27,131 nt of DNA from a virus. This document shows, piece after piece, positions 6,029 through 13,270 of the stretch. Below the pieces are notes generated by a model. The model did no database searches. It had not been told where the DNA came from and was given only the letters and a program-made list of their open reading frames with translations. The DNA lies in IMG/VR virus record IMGVR_UViG_3300030098_005215, positions 1-27,131 of that record; one strand, given 5' to 3'. Each line of letters starts with the position of its first letter. Within the stretch, counting starts at the first letter, position 1. The translations under genes and the position numbers were made by a program.

Positions 6029-7081
6029 CTAAAATATTAAATAATTAAACCCAAACTTAATCTCATATATTGGTTTCATCCAATATCTTTGATGTGTTCC
6101 TTCAACAAATAAACCTAAATGTTTTGTTATTCTTGATCCAAGAACAATACCAGAATCCCACTCTATGTTGTCCCAATCTTCCACGCCATACTCAAAAGAA
6201 TACTTATCTAATCCATAATGAAGTGGTAAGCAATTAAACCAAGCATGTATCCACATTTTGTTTGTATACTTATAATAAGCTAAACCTATAACAGCACTTA
6301 ATTCTTTTTGCATACCAAGCTTATCAAGCTCTCTTTCATTGTAGGTTGCAACTGCATCACCAAAATAGTGGTTAAAGAACTCATCATTAGAAGTAGCGAC
6401 TAAAACAGAGTCCCCACCACTAACATCGTACCAATTTTGATTTACATAAAATCCCTGAACCCATTGTTCAGGAGCATAACCAAAATCTTGTGCTAATTGT
6501 TGGAAAGACGATTCTCCAGGTACCCAGAAATCTTCTATAGGATTTATTCCATATACAGGGTGCATTCTAAATACACCACCTATTGTTAGATCCCAATTAC
6601 CTTTGTTTATTCTAAATCTTGTATCAAAAGAGTTATATCTTAGATTGACTCTTTGGTTATCTTTGTACTGTAATTTGGTGACGCATTTATCTCCAAGGTA
6701 TCTAAGCCAGAAATTTTGCTCAGTATACTTATCACCACGATTGCGTATAAATGAATAATTAAATAAATACTCCCAACCAACAGCGTTACCAATAGTAACA
6801 TTATCTGCAACAGCTTTTTCAGTGCCATAATACCACGTTTTAACTTTATATTCATAATCAAATCTTGCTATTTTTCTCAAGCCTATTGTTAAATTATAAT
6901 CATAAGGATTGACTTGAGTTACATCCTCATAACCTTTATCAACAGCTATATAATCTTCTCTTTCTGTGAAAGAGGTACCTGTAGTCATTGATGTATAGAA
7001 TGTTGAATATTTAAAAAAATCTCGAATTTGTGCTTGGGCACAAATACTTATAAACAGAAATAGTATTATTATTTTTTTCAT
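6029..7081 (-). CDS. Exported beta-barrel-like outer-membrane protein
   Basis: A 350-residue protein with a clear signal peptide (MKKIIILFLFISICAQAQ). The mature chain has many aromatic-rich, amphipathic strands and a C-terminal strand ending in Phe (YEIKFGFNYLIF). A terminal aromatic on the last strand is the signature recognised by the BAM outer-membrane assembly machinery. Typical strand patterns include YDYNLTIGLRKIARFDYEYK and NWDLTIGGVFRMH. Phage-encoded outer-membrane proteins are known to block or alter receptors (for example the Cor lipoproteins of coliphages), so superinfection exclusion is a sensible hypothesis. No specific family was recognised. It lies 2 bases upstream of the T9SS-tail gene. 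A possible promoter box (TATATTTA) lies just ahead of it. Confidence 0.7.
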   Translation of the reverse strand: MKKIIILFLFISICAQAQIRDFFKYSTFYTSMTTGTSFTEREDYIAVDKGYEDVTQVNPYDYNLTIGLRKIARFDYEYKVKTWYYGTEKAVADNVTIGNAVGWEYLFNYSFIRNRGDKYTEQNFWLRYLGDKCVTKLQYKDNQRVNLRYNSFDTRFRINKGNWDLTIGGVFRMHPVYGINPIEDFWVPGESSFQQLAQDFGYAPEQWVQGFYVNQNWYDVSGGDSVLVATSNDEFFNHYFGDAVATYNERELDKLGMQKELSAVIGLAYYKYTNKMWIHAWFNCLPLHYGLDKYSFEYGVEDWDNIEWDSGIVLGSRITKHLGLFVEGTHQRYWMKPIYEIKFGFNYLIF

Positions 7082-7099
7082 TGGTTTTTATTTTATCTG

Positions 7100-7107
7100 T
7101 AAATATA
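7100..7107 (-). promoter_or_regulatory. Possible leftward promoter -7 box for the exported cassette
   Basis: In the 48-base gap before the outer-membrane-protein gene, the minus strand reads TTTGTATATTTACAG. The 8-mer TATATTTA is one base off TATATTTG and lies 18 bases from the ATG. Nearly the same string, TTTGTATATTTATAG, precedes the rightward gene at 17505. No good -33 element was found, so it is only a candidate. Confidence 0.3.
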
Positions 7108-7129
7108 CAAATTATTTAACTAACTTATA

Positions 7130-7876
7130 TTAATCAACCCCTATTACTTTTGCAATACTAGCTGTGGCAACCCCTTTTACTTTAGCAATACTTCCTGAGG
7201 CAACATTATTTACTTCATGTCCAAATCCTGTAGCTGCTAATGTGTAATCTATTTTTGGATCTCTACTTGTTCCAGGATAGTTTGCGAAATGACCACCTAT
7301 ATTTAAGTTACCATTTGATGTTAATGCACTATTTAAGTAGTCATTGGTGTAGTCCATAAAACAAATGATAACAACATCTTCGTTTTGCATATCAGTTCTA
7401 AGATCAGAAGTTGTAGTAAAATCATTGTAACTGCCTGTATTCCAACTTGTGGTTAATATTTGTGATCCATAAACAGTAGCACTACCAGCCAAACTACTAC
7501 CAGAGCTCCATCCAGATATAGCATCAAAATCACCACTTGCTAAGGATGTTCCACCATCACCTCCAAATGCTGTACTTTTAACAGCAATAACGCTACCATC
7601 ATTTCCACTACTACCACGTATTTTTATGGTTGCTGAGGAAACTGTTCCAGTTATACCTGATGTGTCAAAAACCATAAAACTTCTATAAATACTATAAACG
7701 CTTCCACCACCCCTGGAGGGACCCCTACCTACTAGAGTGAAAGCTGTAGTGGATTGAGTTGCTGTACTTAAAGTAGCAGATGTGGCATCTCTAGCGTTAG
7801 ACCATGATGATTGATTAGTCTTAAACATTAAACCATCATTCGATGTTCCACTTGAGCTTGAATATATTGTTGGCAT
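7130..7876 (-). CDS. Fibre- or adhesin-like virion protein with repeat tip
   Basis: A 248-residue protein rich in Ser, Thr, Gly and Asn, without signal peptide, of the composition typical of phage fibre proteins. The central part (YRSFMVFDTSGI...SATIKIRGSSG) resembles the jelly-roll 'DNRLRE'-type adhesive domain, in which SxMxFDxS is followed by a strand pair; this is a resemblance from memory. The C-terminus has two near-identical units, SIAKVKGVAT and SIAKVIGVD. Similar repeated 'I-A-K-V-N-G-V' tails are familiar from structural proteins of marine phages. Its start overlaps the methyltransferase stop by one base. Host binding is inferred from composition and from the fibre gene two genes upstream. 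Confidence 0.65.
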   Translation of the reverse strand: MPTIYSSSSGTSNDGLMFKTNQSSWSNARDATSATLSTATQSTTAFTLVGRGPSRGGGSVYSIYRSFMVFDTSGITGTVSSATIKIRGSSGNDGSVIAVKSTAFGGDGGTSLASGDFDAISGWSSGSSLAGSATVYGSQILTTSWNTGSYNDFTTTSDLRTDMQNEDVVIICFMDYTNDYLNSALTSNGNLNIGGHFANYPGTSRDPKIDYTLAATGFGHEVNNVASGSIAKVKGVATASIAKVIGVD

Positions 7877-8448
7877 TAAAATTGTTTTTTAGGTAAGTAA
7901 TAGGTATTAGAATTAAAATACATATTATCTACTGGGTTAACACTTATAGTCTCGTATATTGTGCCATTTACAAAAAACACATCATCTTTGTTTGTAAAGT
8001 TATTCCACCAGGTTGCTTTTCCTCCAGATTTCATTAATGTTGGTAAAACAGAAATAAAGTTATTTGTATTATTATCTCCAAATGTATCATAAAACAATCC
8101 ATCATAAGTTGATAATGAATCTTTTACATCATACCAGTCACCTTCTATTATAGTTACATTAGGCTTGTCCTCAGCCCACACTTTAGCTTTTTCGATTACT
8201 TGTGGATGGTTTTCTATAATAGTATGTGAACTTATATTATTAGCTTGAATATATTCTGCTGATATACCCATTCCAAAACCTATTTCTAATATATCACCCC
8301 CATTTTCACAAACGTAATCTGCAGATGCTTTCATTATATTATCTTCCCAATCCATCATAACTTGACATTCTGCTCCACCCTCATCTGTATAATAAATCTT
8401 ATTATTATTGAATATTAATGTTCTGTCTTTATAGATCATATTACGCAC
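7876..8448 (-). CDS. Class I SAM-dependent methyltransferase, GAMT/RMT2-like
   Basis: A 190-residue Rossmann-fold methyltransferase. Motif I is ILEIGFGMG (residues 53-61). The acidic residue after strand 2 is E79 (TIIENHP). Then come IEGDW (101-105) and LFYDTFGD (118-125). The order WEDNIM ... GGDILEIGFGMGIS ... IIE ... GDW ... YDT closely follows guanidinoacetate N-methyltransferase and the related arginine methyltransferase RMT2; the Asp in YDT is the GAMT guanidine-binding residue as I recall. The substrate here is unknown. The gene sits between two fibre genes and overlaps the upstream fibre gene by 8 bases. That suggests it modifies a virion protein, a host surface component or a guanidino metabolite. 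The N-terminal 30 residues are shorter than in GAMT. Confidence 0.8.
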   Translation of the reverse strand: MRNMIYKDRTLIFNNNKIYYTDEGGAECQVMMDWEDNIMKASADYVCENGGDILEIGFGMGISAEYIQANNISSHTIIENHPQVIEKAKVWAEDKPNVTIIEGDWYDVKDSLSTYDGLFYDTFGDNNTNNFISVLPTLMKSGGKATWWNNFTNKDDVFFVNGTIYETISVNPVDNMYFNSNTYYLPKKQF

Positions 8449-10099
8449 TTACTACTACCCATGTATTATCTGGACAAAACCATATTTCATCGTCATTACC
8501 CATTTTATAACCTACTACTCTTACCACATCATTATTATCACTAGGTGCTGTTGATGTTGTATTACCTGCTACTGAATCTGATAAATACACTGGAGTGCCA
8601 TAGTTGTTATCACCAGTATTATGATCTAAAGTGAACATACCTCTTAACAACATTCCATCTGTAGCAGGGGTTGTTCCTAAGGCTATTGCTAGTAAGTAAG
8701 TTGATGTACTTTCAGCATTTGCTTGTGCAGCAGTCCAGACTGGGTTATTACTTCCATCTGTGTCTAAAAAGCATATTTCTCCCAGAGTTGTAGAACCTGT
8801 TCCAAAATAAACAACATCTCCATCGTGGTCATTGTCAGTGCTTGATGAAACTGTCATTTTACGCCTTTTTATAGAGGTAGAATGTTGGGAGTTGAGGGTT
8901 GTTAATGTTATATCGCCATCAGCACTAATAGTTATATCAGCAGCGTGAGAAGCAGCATCAACTGTTGTAAATGTAGCATCCCCATTACTTCCTATTTCTA
9001 ACTGTAAATAATCAGATGTATTACCAGCCTTATACCACTTACTTATACCAGTATGGGGGTCATGTATTATATCTCCATCAATATCCATCGTGAGGTGAGC
9101 AGCAGTAGCAGCAGCATCAAGTGTAAGAATTTCTGTAGCTCCATGTTCTGCCACAGATACTTTAAGGTAATCAGAAAGTGAAGCACCACCTTCTGAGTAA
9201 ATAGTTAAATATGTTGTAAGAGTATCCCCCTTTAATCCCATCCATGCTGCGTCACTTCTTAGTGTATCACCACTAGAAGCATTTTGTAAACTTCCACTCC
9301 AACTAAAACCACCAGGAGTTGCATTTCCAGTTGGTCTACCACTATAAAAAGTAAAATTTCCTCCATTTTTGTCAGTTCCATTTCCATTACCAGACAAAAG
9401 ATACAACCTAGAACCATGATCATCAGAAACATCACCAACTCCAATAACATATAGAGAATCTGACCCATCTCCCACTGTAAGGGTATTCGAGTCAAATTTT
9501 AGCTTGGATTCAGATGTTACTGTACCATCTCCATCGTCAGTTAATAATTGGTTGGCAGATCCATCAACACCCACAGGATGTAGGTCAGAAACAGATAGAA
9601 CACCACTACTGGCAGACAATCCTGTCGCAGAAGCAGTTCCTGCAAATAAAGTAGCTACGTCATTTATACTTCCCTTTGAGGCAGTGCCTGATGCACCACC
9701 ATCTAGAAATATTATATTGTCTCCAGCAGCGATAGTTGCTGCAGCAGCTTCAGTTAAATCTACATTAAATGTTGTTGTTGATAAATCTAATAGTGTTCCA
9801 GCAGAATAAGTTGTGTCAGATAAAGATACTGTTCCTGAAGAGTCTGGTAAAATAATTACTCTATCTGCTGAGGGATCTGCTGCAGTTAACTGGGTTTCAA
9901 ATTCATTAGCAGTAGCACCTTCAAATATAATTCCTGCAGTATTAGTTATAGATATACCAGAAGCAGAAAGAGTTGATGAAGATGCTGTATGAAGATCGTT
10001 AACATGAAGTGTATTGAAAAATCCTTTATCCCAATATTTTGTATCAGAACCTATCTGTCCTGCATTATTAGATCCAGGTATAATTGTTCTTGTACCCAT
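8441..10099 (-). CDS. Tail-fibre-like structural protein
   Basis: A 552-residue Ser/Thr/Gly/Asp-rich protein. The N-terminus (MGTRTIIPGSNNAGQIGSDTKYWDKGFFN) follows the 'IGS-x-x-K-x-W' pattern that opens many marine phage fibre or appendage proteins. A long beta-repetitive body follows. The C-terminal ~150 residues (GDVVYFGTGSTTLGEICFLD ... DGMLLRGMFTLDH ... PDNTWVVVSA) look like a separate terminal domain also seen, from memory, in other marine phage structural proteins. There is no signal peptide or membrane segment. It is the second gene of the leftward unit, 12 bases from the first and overlapping the methyltransferase start. Role: adhesion or appendage body. Tail fibre versus head fibre cannot be decided from sequence. 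Confidence 0.75.
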   Translation of the reverse strand: MGTRTIIPGSNNAGQIGSDTKYWDKGFFNTLHVNDLHTASSSTLSASGISITNTAGIIFEGATANEFETQLTAADPSADRVIILPDSSGTVSLSDTTYSAGTLLDLSTTTFNVDLTEAAAATIAAGDNIIFLDGGASGTASKGSINDVATLFAGTASATGLSASSGVLSVSDLHPVGVDGSANQLLTDDGDGTVTSESKLKFDSNTLTVGDGSDSLYVIGVGDVSDDHGSRLYLLSGNGNGTDKNGGNFTFYSGRPTGNATPGGFSWSGSLQNASSGDTLRSDAAWMGLKGDTLTTYLTIYSEGGASLSDYLKVSVAEHGATEILTLDAAATAAHLTMDIDGDIIHDPHTGISKWYKAGNTSDYLQLEIGSNGDATFTTVDAASHAADITISADGDITLTTLNSQHSTSIKRRKMTVSSSTDNDHDGDVVYFGTGSTTLGEICFLDTDGSNNPVWTAAQANAESTSTYLLAIALGTTPATDGMLLRGMFTLDHNTGDNNYGTPVYLSDSVAGNTTSTAPSDNNDVVRVVGYKMGNDDEIWFCPDNTWVVVSA

Positions 10100-10111
10100 A
10101 CTCTAAATGTT

Positions 10112-10645
10112 TTAATATACCTCGAAACCAAACGTAATAGTTAAGTGGTTATTTCCAGACTCTCCTGACACATCAGTAGCTTCTCTAGCTATAATGCCAA
10201 AATAACAACCTGTTTGAGCTTTTTCATGATCAGTTATAACTTGATCTACTGAAGATGTTAGAATTAAGTTAATATCTGTAAGTGTAGTAACCTTACTAGC
10301 TACAAGATCAGAGGCACTTATTGATTTTGTTGCAGCAGTGGCAGCATCACCATCAACAGATACAGATCCAAGAAATACGTTTGTTCTTAAATTAGCATCT
10401 GTAATATCAACAACATCATCATGAGTTCCAAGCTCAGCGTCACCATCTGTGTTTTTAACAAAAATAATATCAAAGTTTTTACCTAAATCTGCTGCATCAA
10501 TAACAGCAATAGATTTTAACATAACTGATTCTCCATCTCTAACAGGTAATGGTAACCTAGTGAAATCCCCCATAACATCAGCGTCTGCAAAATTAGCTTT
10601 CACTATGGTTGGTGTTATTGTAACTGTACTATATCTCTTAGCCAT
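10112..10645 (-). CDS. Virion structural-type protein, first gene of the leftward operon
   Basis: A 177-residue protein starting MAKRYSTVTITPTIVKANFA, mostly beta-rich with many Asp, Ala and Thr residues and one late Cys. There is no signal peptide. The composition and position ahead of the fibre genes suggest a structural role such as a fibre base, head decoration or appendage connector. No family was recognised. It is promoter-proximal: a TATATTTG box on the minus strand lies 38 bases from its ATG. It is divergently arranged with the winged-helix-like gene at 10730. Confidence 0.65.
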   Translation of the reverse strand: MAKRYSTVTITPTIVKANFADADVMGDFTRLPLPVRDGESVMLKSIAVIDAADLGKNFDIIFVKNTDGDAELGTHDDVVDITDANLRTNVFLGSVSVDGDAATAATKSISASDLVASKVTTLTDINLILTSSVDQVITDHEKAQTGCYFGIIAREATDVSGESGNNHLTITFGFEVY

Positions 10646-10678
10646 TTTATTTATATTTTTAAGATTATCAATTAATTA

Positions 10679-10711
10679 TTGTCAAATATAAGAAATAATT
10701 ATTTATATTTG
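10679..10711 (+). promoter_or_regulatory. Rightward promoter of the divergent region
   Basis: TTG at 10679-10681 and TATATTTG at 10704-10711 are separated by 22 bases, close to Bacteroidota -33/-7 spacing. The ATG of the next gene is 19 bases past the box. The rightward -33 overlaps the leftward -7 area, so the two promoters probably compete or are co-regulated. Confidence 0.6.
10683..10690 (-). promoter_or_regulatory. Leftward -7 promoter box for the 8.4-kb operon
   Basis: TATATTTG on the minus strand, matching the Bacteroidota -7 consensus TAnnTTTG, 38 bases upstream of the first leftward gene. It forms the left arm of a 9-bp inverted repeat (CAAATATAA at 10683-10691, TTATATTTG at 10703-10711) whose right arm is the rightward box. 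No clear leftward -33 TTG was found. Confidence 0.55.
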
Positions 10712-10729
10712 TCATTATATTTTAATTAA

Positions 10730-11053
10730 ATGCAGGAAAATAATTACTTAAAGTATTACAGGGATACCTTGTTTTACTTTAGAGACAACTATAGTTTGAA
10801 GATTTCAGACATAGAATTTTTGTTCTTTGTGTATGATTTAAAGTATTTCACAGGCACTGATGTTAAACATGGTTATAAGTGCTCCTTAACTTTTCTGACT
10901 AGAAATATGCCAGAATTGATGAAAAAAGGTTATCTTGCAATTTATCAAGAGAGAGCAAGACGTAGAGCTAGGAAATACATGATCTCTCAAAGAGGAAAAT
11001 TATTAGTAACTAGATTTTATAATATACTAGAACAAACAGAAGCAAAAATATAA
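10730..11053 (+). CDS. Winged-helix-like small protein, possible transcription regulator
   Basis: A 107-residue protein rich in aromatic and basic residues, without signal peptide. The order of helices, a basic segment (YQERARRRARKYMIS) and a terminal helix after 'YMISQRGKLLVTRFYNILE' resembles MarR-type winged helices, where a strand pair is followed by 'Y-x-L-T-x-x-G-x-x-L'. From memory such small proteins recur in Bacteroidota phages. It is the first rightward gene beside the divergent promoter, a common place for a regulator controlling both directions. A DNA-binding role is moderately supported; binding to the inverted repeat at 10683-10711 is a testable guess. The next gene starts 1 base after its stop. 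Confidence 0.6.
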   Translation: MQENNYLKYYRDTLFYFRDNYSLKISDIEFLFFVYDLKYFTGTDVKHGYKCSLTFLTRNMPELMKKGYLAIYQERARRRARKYMISQRGKLLVTRFYNILEQTEAKI

Positions 11054-11054
11054 T

Positions 11055-12320
11055 ATGCCAAAAGTAGGAAAAAAGAAATTCCCATATACTAAAGAAGGAA
11101 TTAAGGCTGCGAAAAAATACTCTAAGAAAATAGGGGAGCCAGTATACTTTGAAAATAAGTATGAAAAAGGTGGTGTCCCAGAATACGCAGAGGGAGGAGG
11201 GGTAAAATATTACCAAATGCAAAGAAAATCAGCAGCTCCATCATTGCATGAAGCTAAACCTATGGCTGGACTAGGAGGTGGTTTAGGTGCAGGTGCAGGT
11301 GGTGCAGCAGGTGCCCCAGAGGAAGGAGAGCCAATGGAGGATCCTACAACAACAGAAGAGGGAACTCCAGGATCAACAATAGGTTGTCCTTGTGAAGATG
11401 GATCCTACTCTGAAGATTGTTGCGATCAAGAAGAAAAGAAAGAGGAACCTGTAGACGATAAAAAATGTCCAGAAGGACTATTTCCTGATGAGTCTGGAAA
11501 TTGTGTAGAACCAATGTCTAAAAAGGAAGAGAGGTTTGAGAATCAAGAACAGGAAGATGAATTTTACAAAGATACTCCACAGGGTGAAAGTAATATCAAT
11601 GCTAAAATAATTGGACCTGAAGAGGATAACAAAACTTTAATGCAAAAGGGTTCTAGTAGCTTTCCTCAAGAAGAAGCAATATCTTTAAAACCTGAAAAAA
11701 TTACTAAAATTGGAGGAGATAAAAAAATAGAACTACCTAAAAGAAGTGGTGGTGGAGAAAGTCTTGCAGATAAAATAAAAGATAAAACCTCTGGTGATGG
11801 AGAAAGTTTAGCAGATAAAATAAAAGATAAAACTTCTGGTAGTGGAGGGGGAGGTAATCCACTCGAAGCCATAAAAGAAAAAACAGAAGAAATAACAGCA
11901 AAGAAAGGAGCTATGGTTAAAAAACAAGATAAACCAAAAGTTAAAAAGAAAAATGGAGAAGAGGAAAATAAAGGATATAGACCAGGATCATTATATAATG
12001 AAAAGGGTCAAAGAATAAATGTTCCCCCTAGACCTCCAGCAGATATTGATGATGTCCCATTTAGTCGAAAGTATAAAGAAATGTATGGTCCAGCAGGAGA
12101 TGCAGATCCAGATCAATTAACATTTGGAGAAGCCTTTAGGGGTGCAAGACATGCAGGTGTGTCTAGGTTTAAATGGAGAGGTAAGTATTATACCACTGAA
12201 TTAAAAAAGGGTGAGAAAAAATATCACAAAGGTGGAAAAGTAAAAGCCAATAAAAAGGGTATGGCAATTATAATAGCTATAGGTAAACCTAAAATTAATA
12301 AAAAATCCAAAAAAAGATAA
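11055..12320 (+). CDS. Large basic, low-complexity GG-motif protein with Cys cluster
   Basis: A 421-residue, probably largely disordered protein. The N-terminus (MPKVGKKKFPYTKEGIKAAK) looks like a conserved short module. It is followed by GG boxes (YEKGGVPEYAEGGGVKYYQ), a Gly/Ala-rich stretch, and a Cys segment: CPCEDGSYSEDCC at about residues 114-126, then CPEGLFPDESGNC at about 138-150. Two tandem copies of GESLADKIKDKTSG begin at residue 234. The C-terminal part is basic and carries a last GG box (YHKGGKVKANKK). No enzyme motif is present. The Cys segment might bind metal or form disulfides in the virion. It sits 1 base after the winged-helix-like gene and 1 base before the next basic gene. 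Confidence 0.7.
   Translation: MPKVGKKKFPYTKEGIKAAKKYSKKIGEPVYFENKYEKGGVPEYAEGGGVKYYQMQRKSAAPSLHEAKPMAGLGGGLGAGAGGAAGAPEEGEPMEDPTTTEEGTPGSTIGCPCEDGSYSEDCCDQEEKKEEPVDDKKCPEGLFPDESGNCVEPMSKKEERFENQEQEDEFYKDTPQGESNINAKIIGPEEDNKTLMQKGSSSFPQEEAISLKPEKITKIGGDKKIELPKRSGGGESLADKIKDKTSGDGESLADKIKDKTSGSGGGGNPLEAIKEKTEEITAKKGAMVKKQDKPKVKKKNGEEENKGYRPGSLYNEKGQRINVPPRPPADIDDVPFSRKYKEMYGPAGDADPDQLTFGEAFRGARHAGVSRFKWRGKYYTTELKKGEKKYHKGGKVKANKKGMAIIIAIGKPKINKKSKKR
11754..11843 (+). repeat. Two tandem 45-bp in-frame repeats
   Basis: Two 45-bp units (11754-11798 and 11799-11843) encode GESLADKIKDKTSG plus one residue each. Several third-position differences between the copies indicate an old or selected duplication, not an assembly artefact. 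Confidence 0.85.
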
Positions 12321-12321
12321 A

Positions 12322-13248
12322 ATGAAAAGGATAAAGAAAGCTGCAACTAAAAAACACAAAAAATTATTTGGAAGTTCTCCTATAAAGAAGGGAGTAAGAA
12401 TTAAAAGACGAGAAAAATCTTTTAGTGGTAAAAAGTTTTTATCAAAGCTTGACGATGGTGGAAAAGTTTTATTAGATCAGGTTAATGTAAAAGATAAGGA
12501 TGAAAGCACTACTTTAAAGCCTAAAAAAGTAACTTCAGTTACTAACAACAATAATGTTGAAAAATTAGAAAGACGTAATTACAATATAGATGCCTCTACT
12601 GATCCAAGACAGGAGGAAGTTAGAGGTAGGATTTTGAGACCATCAGAAAGAGAGGTTAGAAAACCCAATATGGATGACAGGAAATTGGCAAAAATACAAA
12701 GAAGAGAAGCTGAAAGAGCAGAAAAAAACAGAAAGAGAGAAGAAGAAAGGATGCTTAGAATGTCAGATAGAGAACAAAGAAAACACGCTAGACAACAGGC
12801 TAGAGCAGAAAGAAAGATGGAGAGACAGCAAATGAGAAGGTCTAGAAAGGAACAAAGACAGTATAGAAGAACTATGCGAAGAAAAGCCAGAGAAGAAAGA
12901 AGAGAAGCTAGAGGTATGACTTACACTGGAGGAAGAAGAATATCTCCTAGAAGGTGGACTAAGAATCTTCTTGATAGAATGGGTAGAAGATATGTTGGAG
13001 AAGGTAGATTAAAAGGATATAGAGACTTTAGAACATCTAATATGAACCCTGCTTATTTTGAAACTGAATCAGGTGCACCATTGTCAAGAAAAACAAGAAA
13101 GGGTAGGGTAAGAAGTGGTGAAGGTGTTTTTGATCCATTAAGAGGATCAGTTACCAGATATATGGGTGGTGGAATGACACCACAAGAGGAAAGAGCTAAG
13201 GCTGCATTGAAAAATGCTAGATTTGAAAAAAGAAATAGAAAAGTATAA
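12322..13248 (+). CDS. Arg/Lys-rich coiled-coil-like basic protein
   Basis: A 308-residue basic protein. Residues about 110-195 form an almost uninterrupted Arg/Glu/Gln/Met helix (REAERAEKNRKREEERM ... RKEQRQYRRTMRRKARE), probably a long coiled coil or single helix. Flanking parts are basic, with GG boxes at KLDDGGKVLLD and RYMGGGMTPQE. There is no signal peptide, membrane segment or enzyme motif. It follows the Cys-cluster protein by 1 base and precedes another basic protein by 22 bases. The composition parallels the leftward-encoded protein at 3040-3942. Nucleic-acid binding or an internal virion role is inferred from charge only. Confidence 0.7.
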   Translation: MKRIKKAATKKHKKLFGSSPIKKGVRIKRREKSFSGKKFLSKLDDGGKVLLDQVNVKDKDESTTLKPKKVTSVTNNNNVEKLERRNYNIDASTDPRQEEVRGRILRPSEREVRKPNMDDRKLAKIQRREAERAEKNRKREEERMLRMSDREQRKHARQQARAERKMERQQMRRSRKEQRQYRRTMRRKAREERREARGMTYTGGRRISPRRWTKNLLDRMGRRYVGEGRLKGYRDFRTSNMNPAYFETESGAPLSRKTRKGRVRSGEGVFDPLRGSVTRYMGGGMTPQEERAKAALKNARFEKRNRKV

Positions 13249-13270
13249 ATAATAAAAAAAACTTAAAAAA

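Noticed and set aside
9504-9809. A rightward open frame of about 100 codons opposite the fibre gene
   Set aside because: It is the antisense shadow of a Ser/Thr/Asp-rich fibre gene, with no promoter or coupling.
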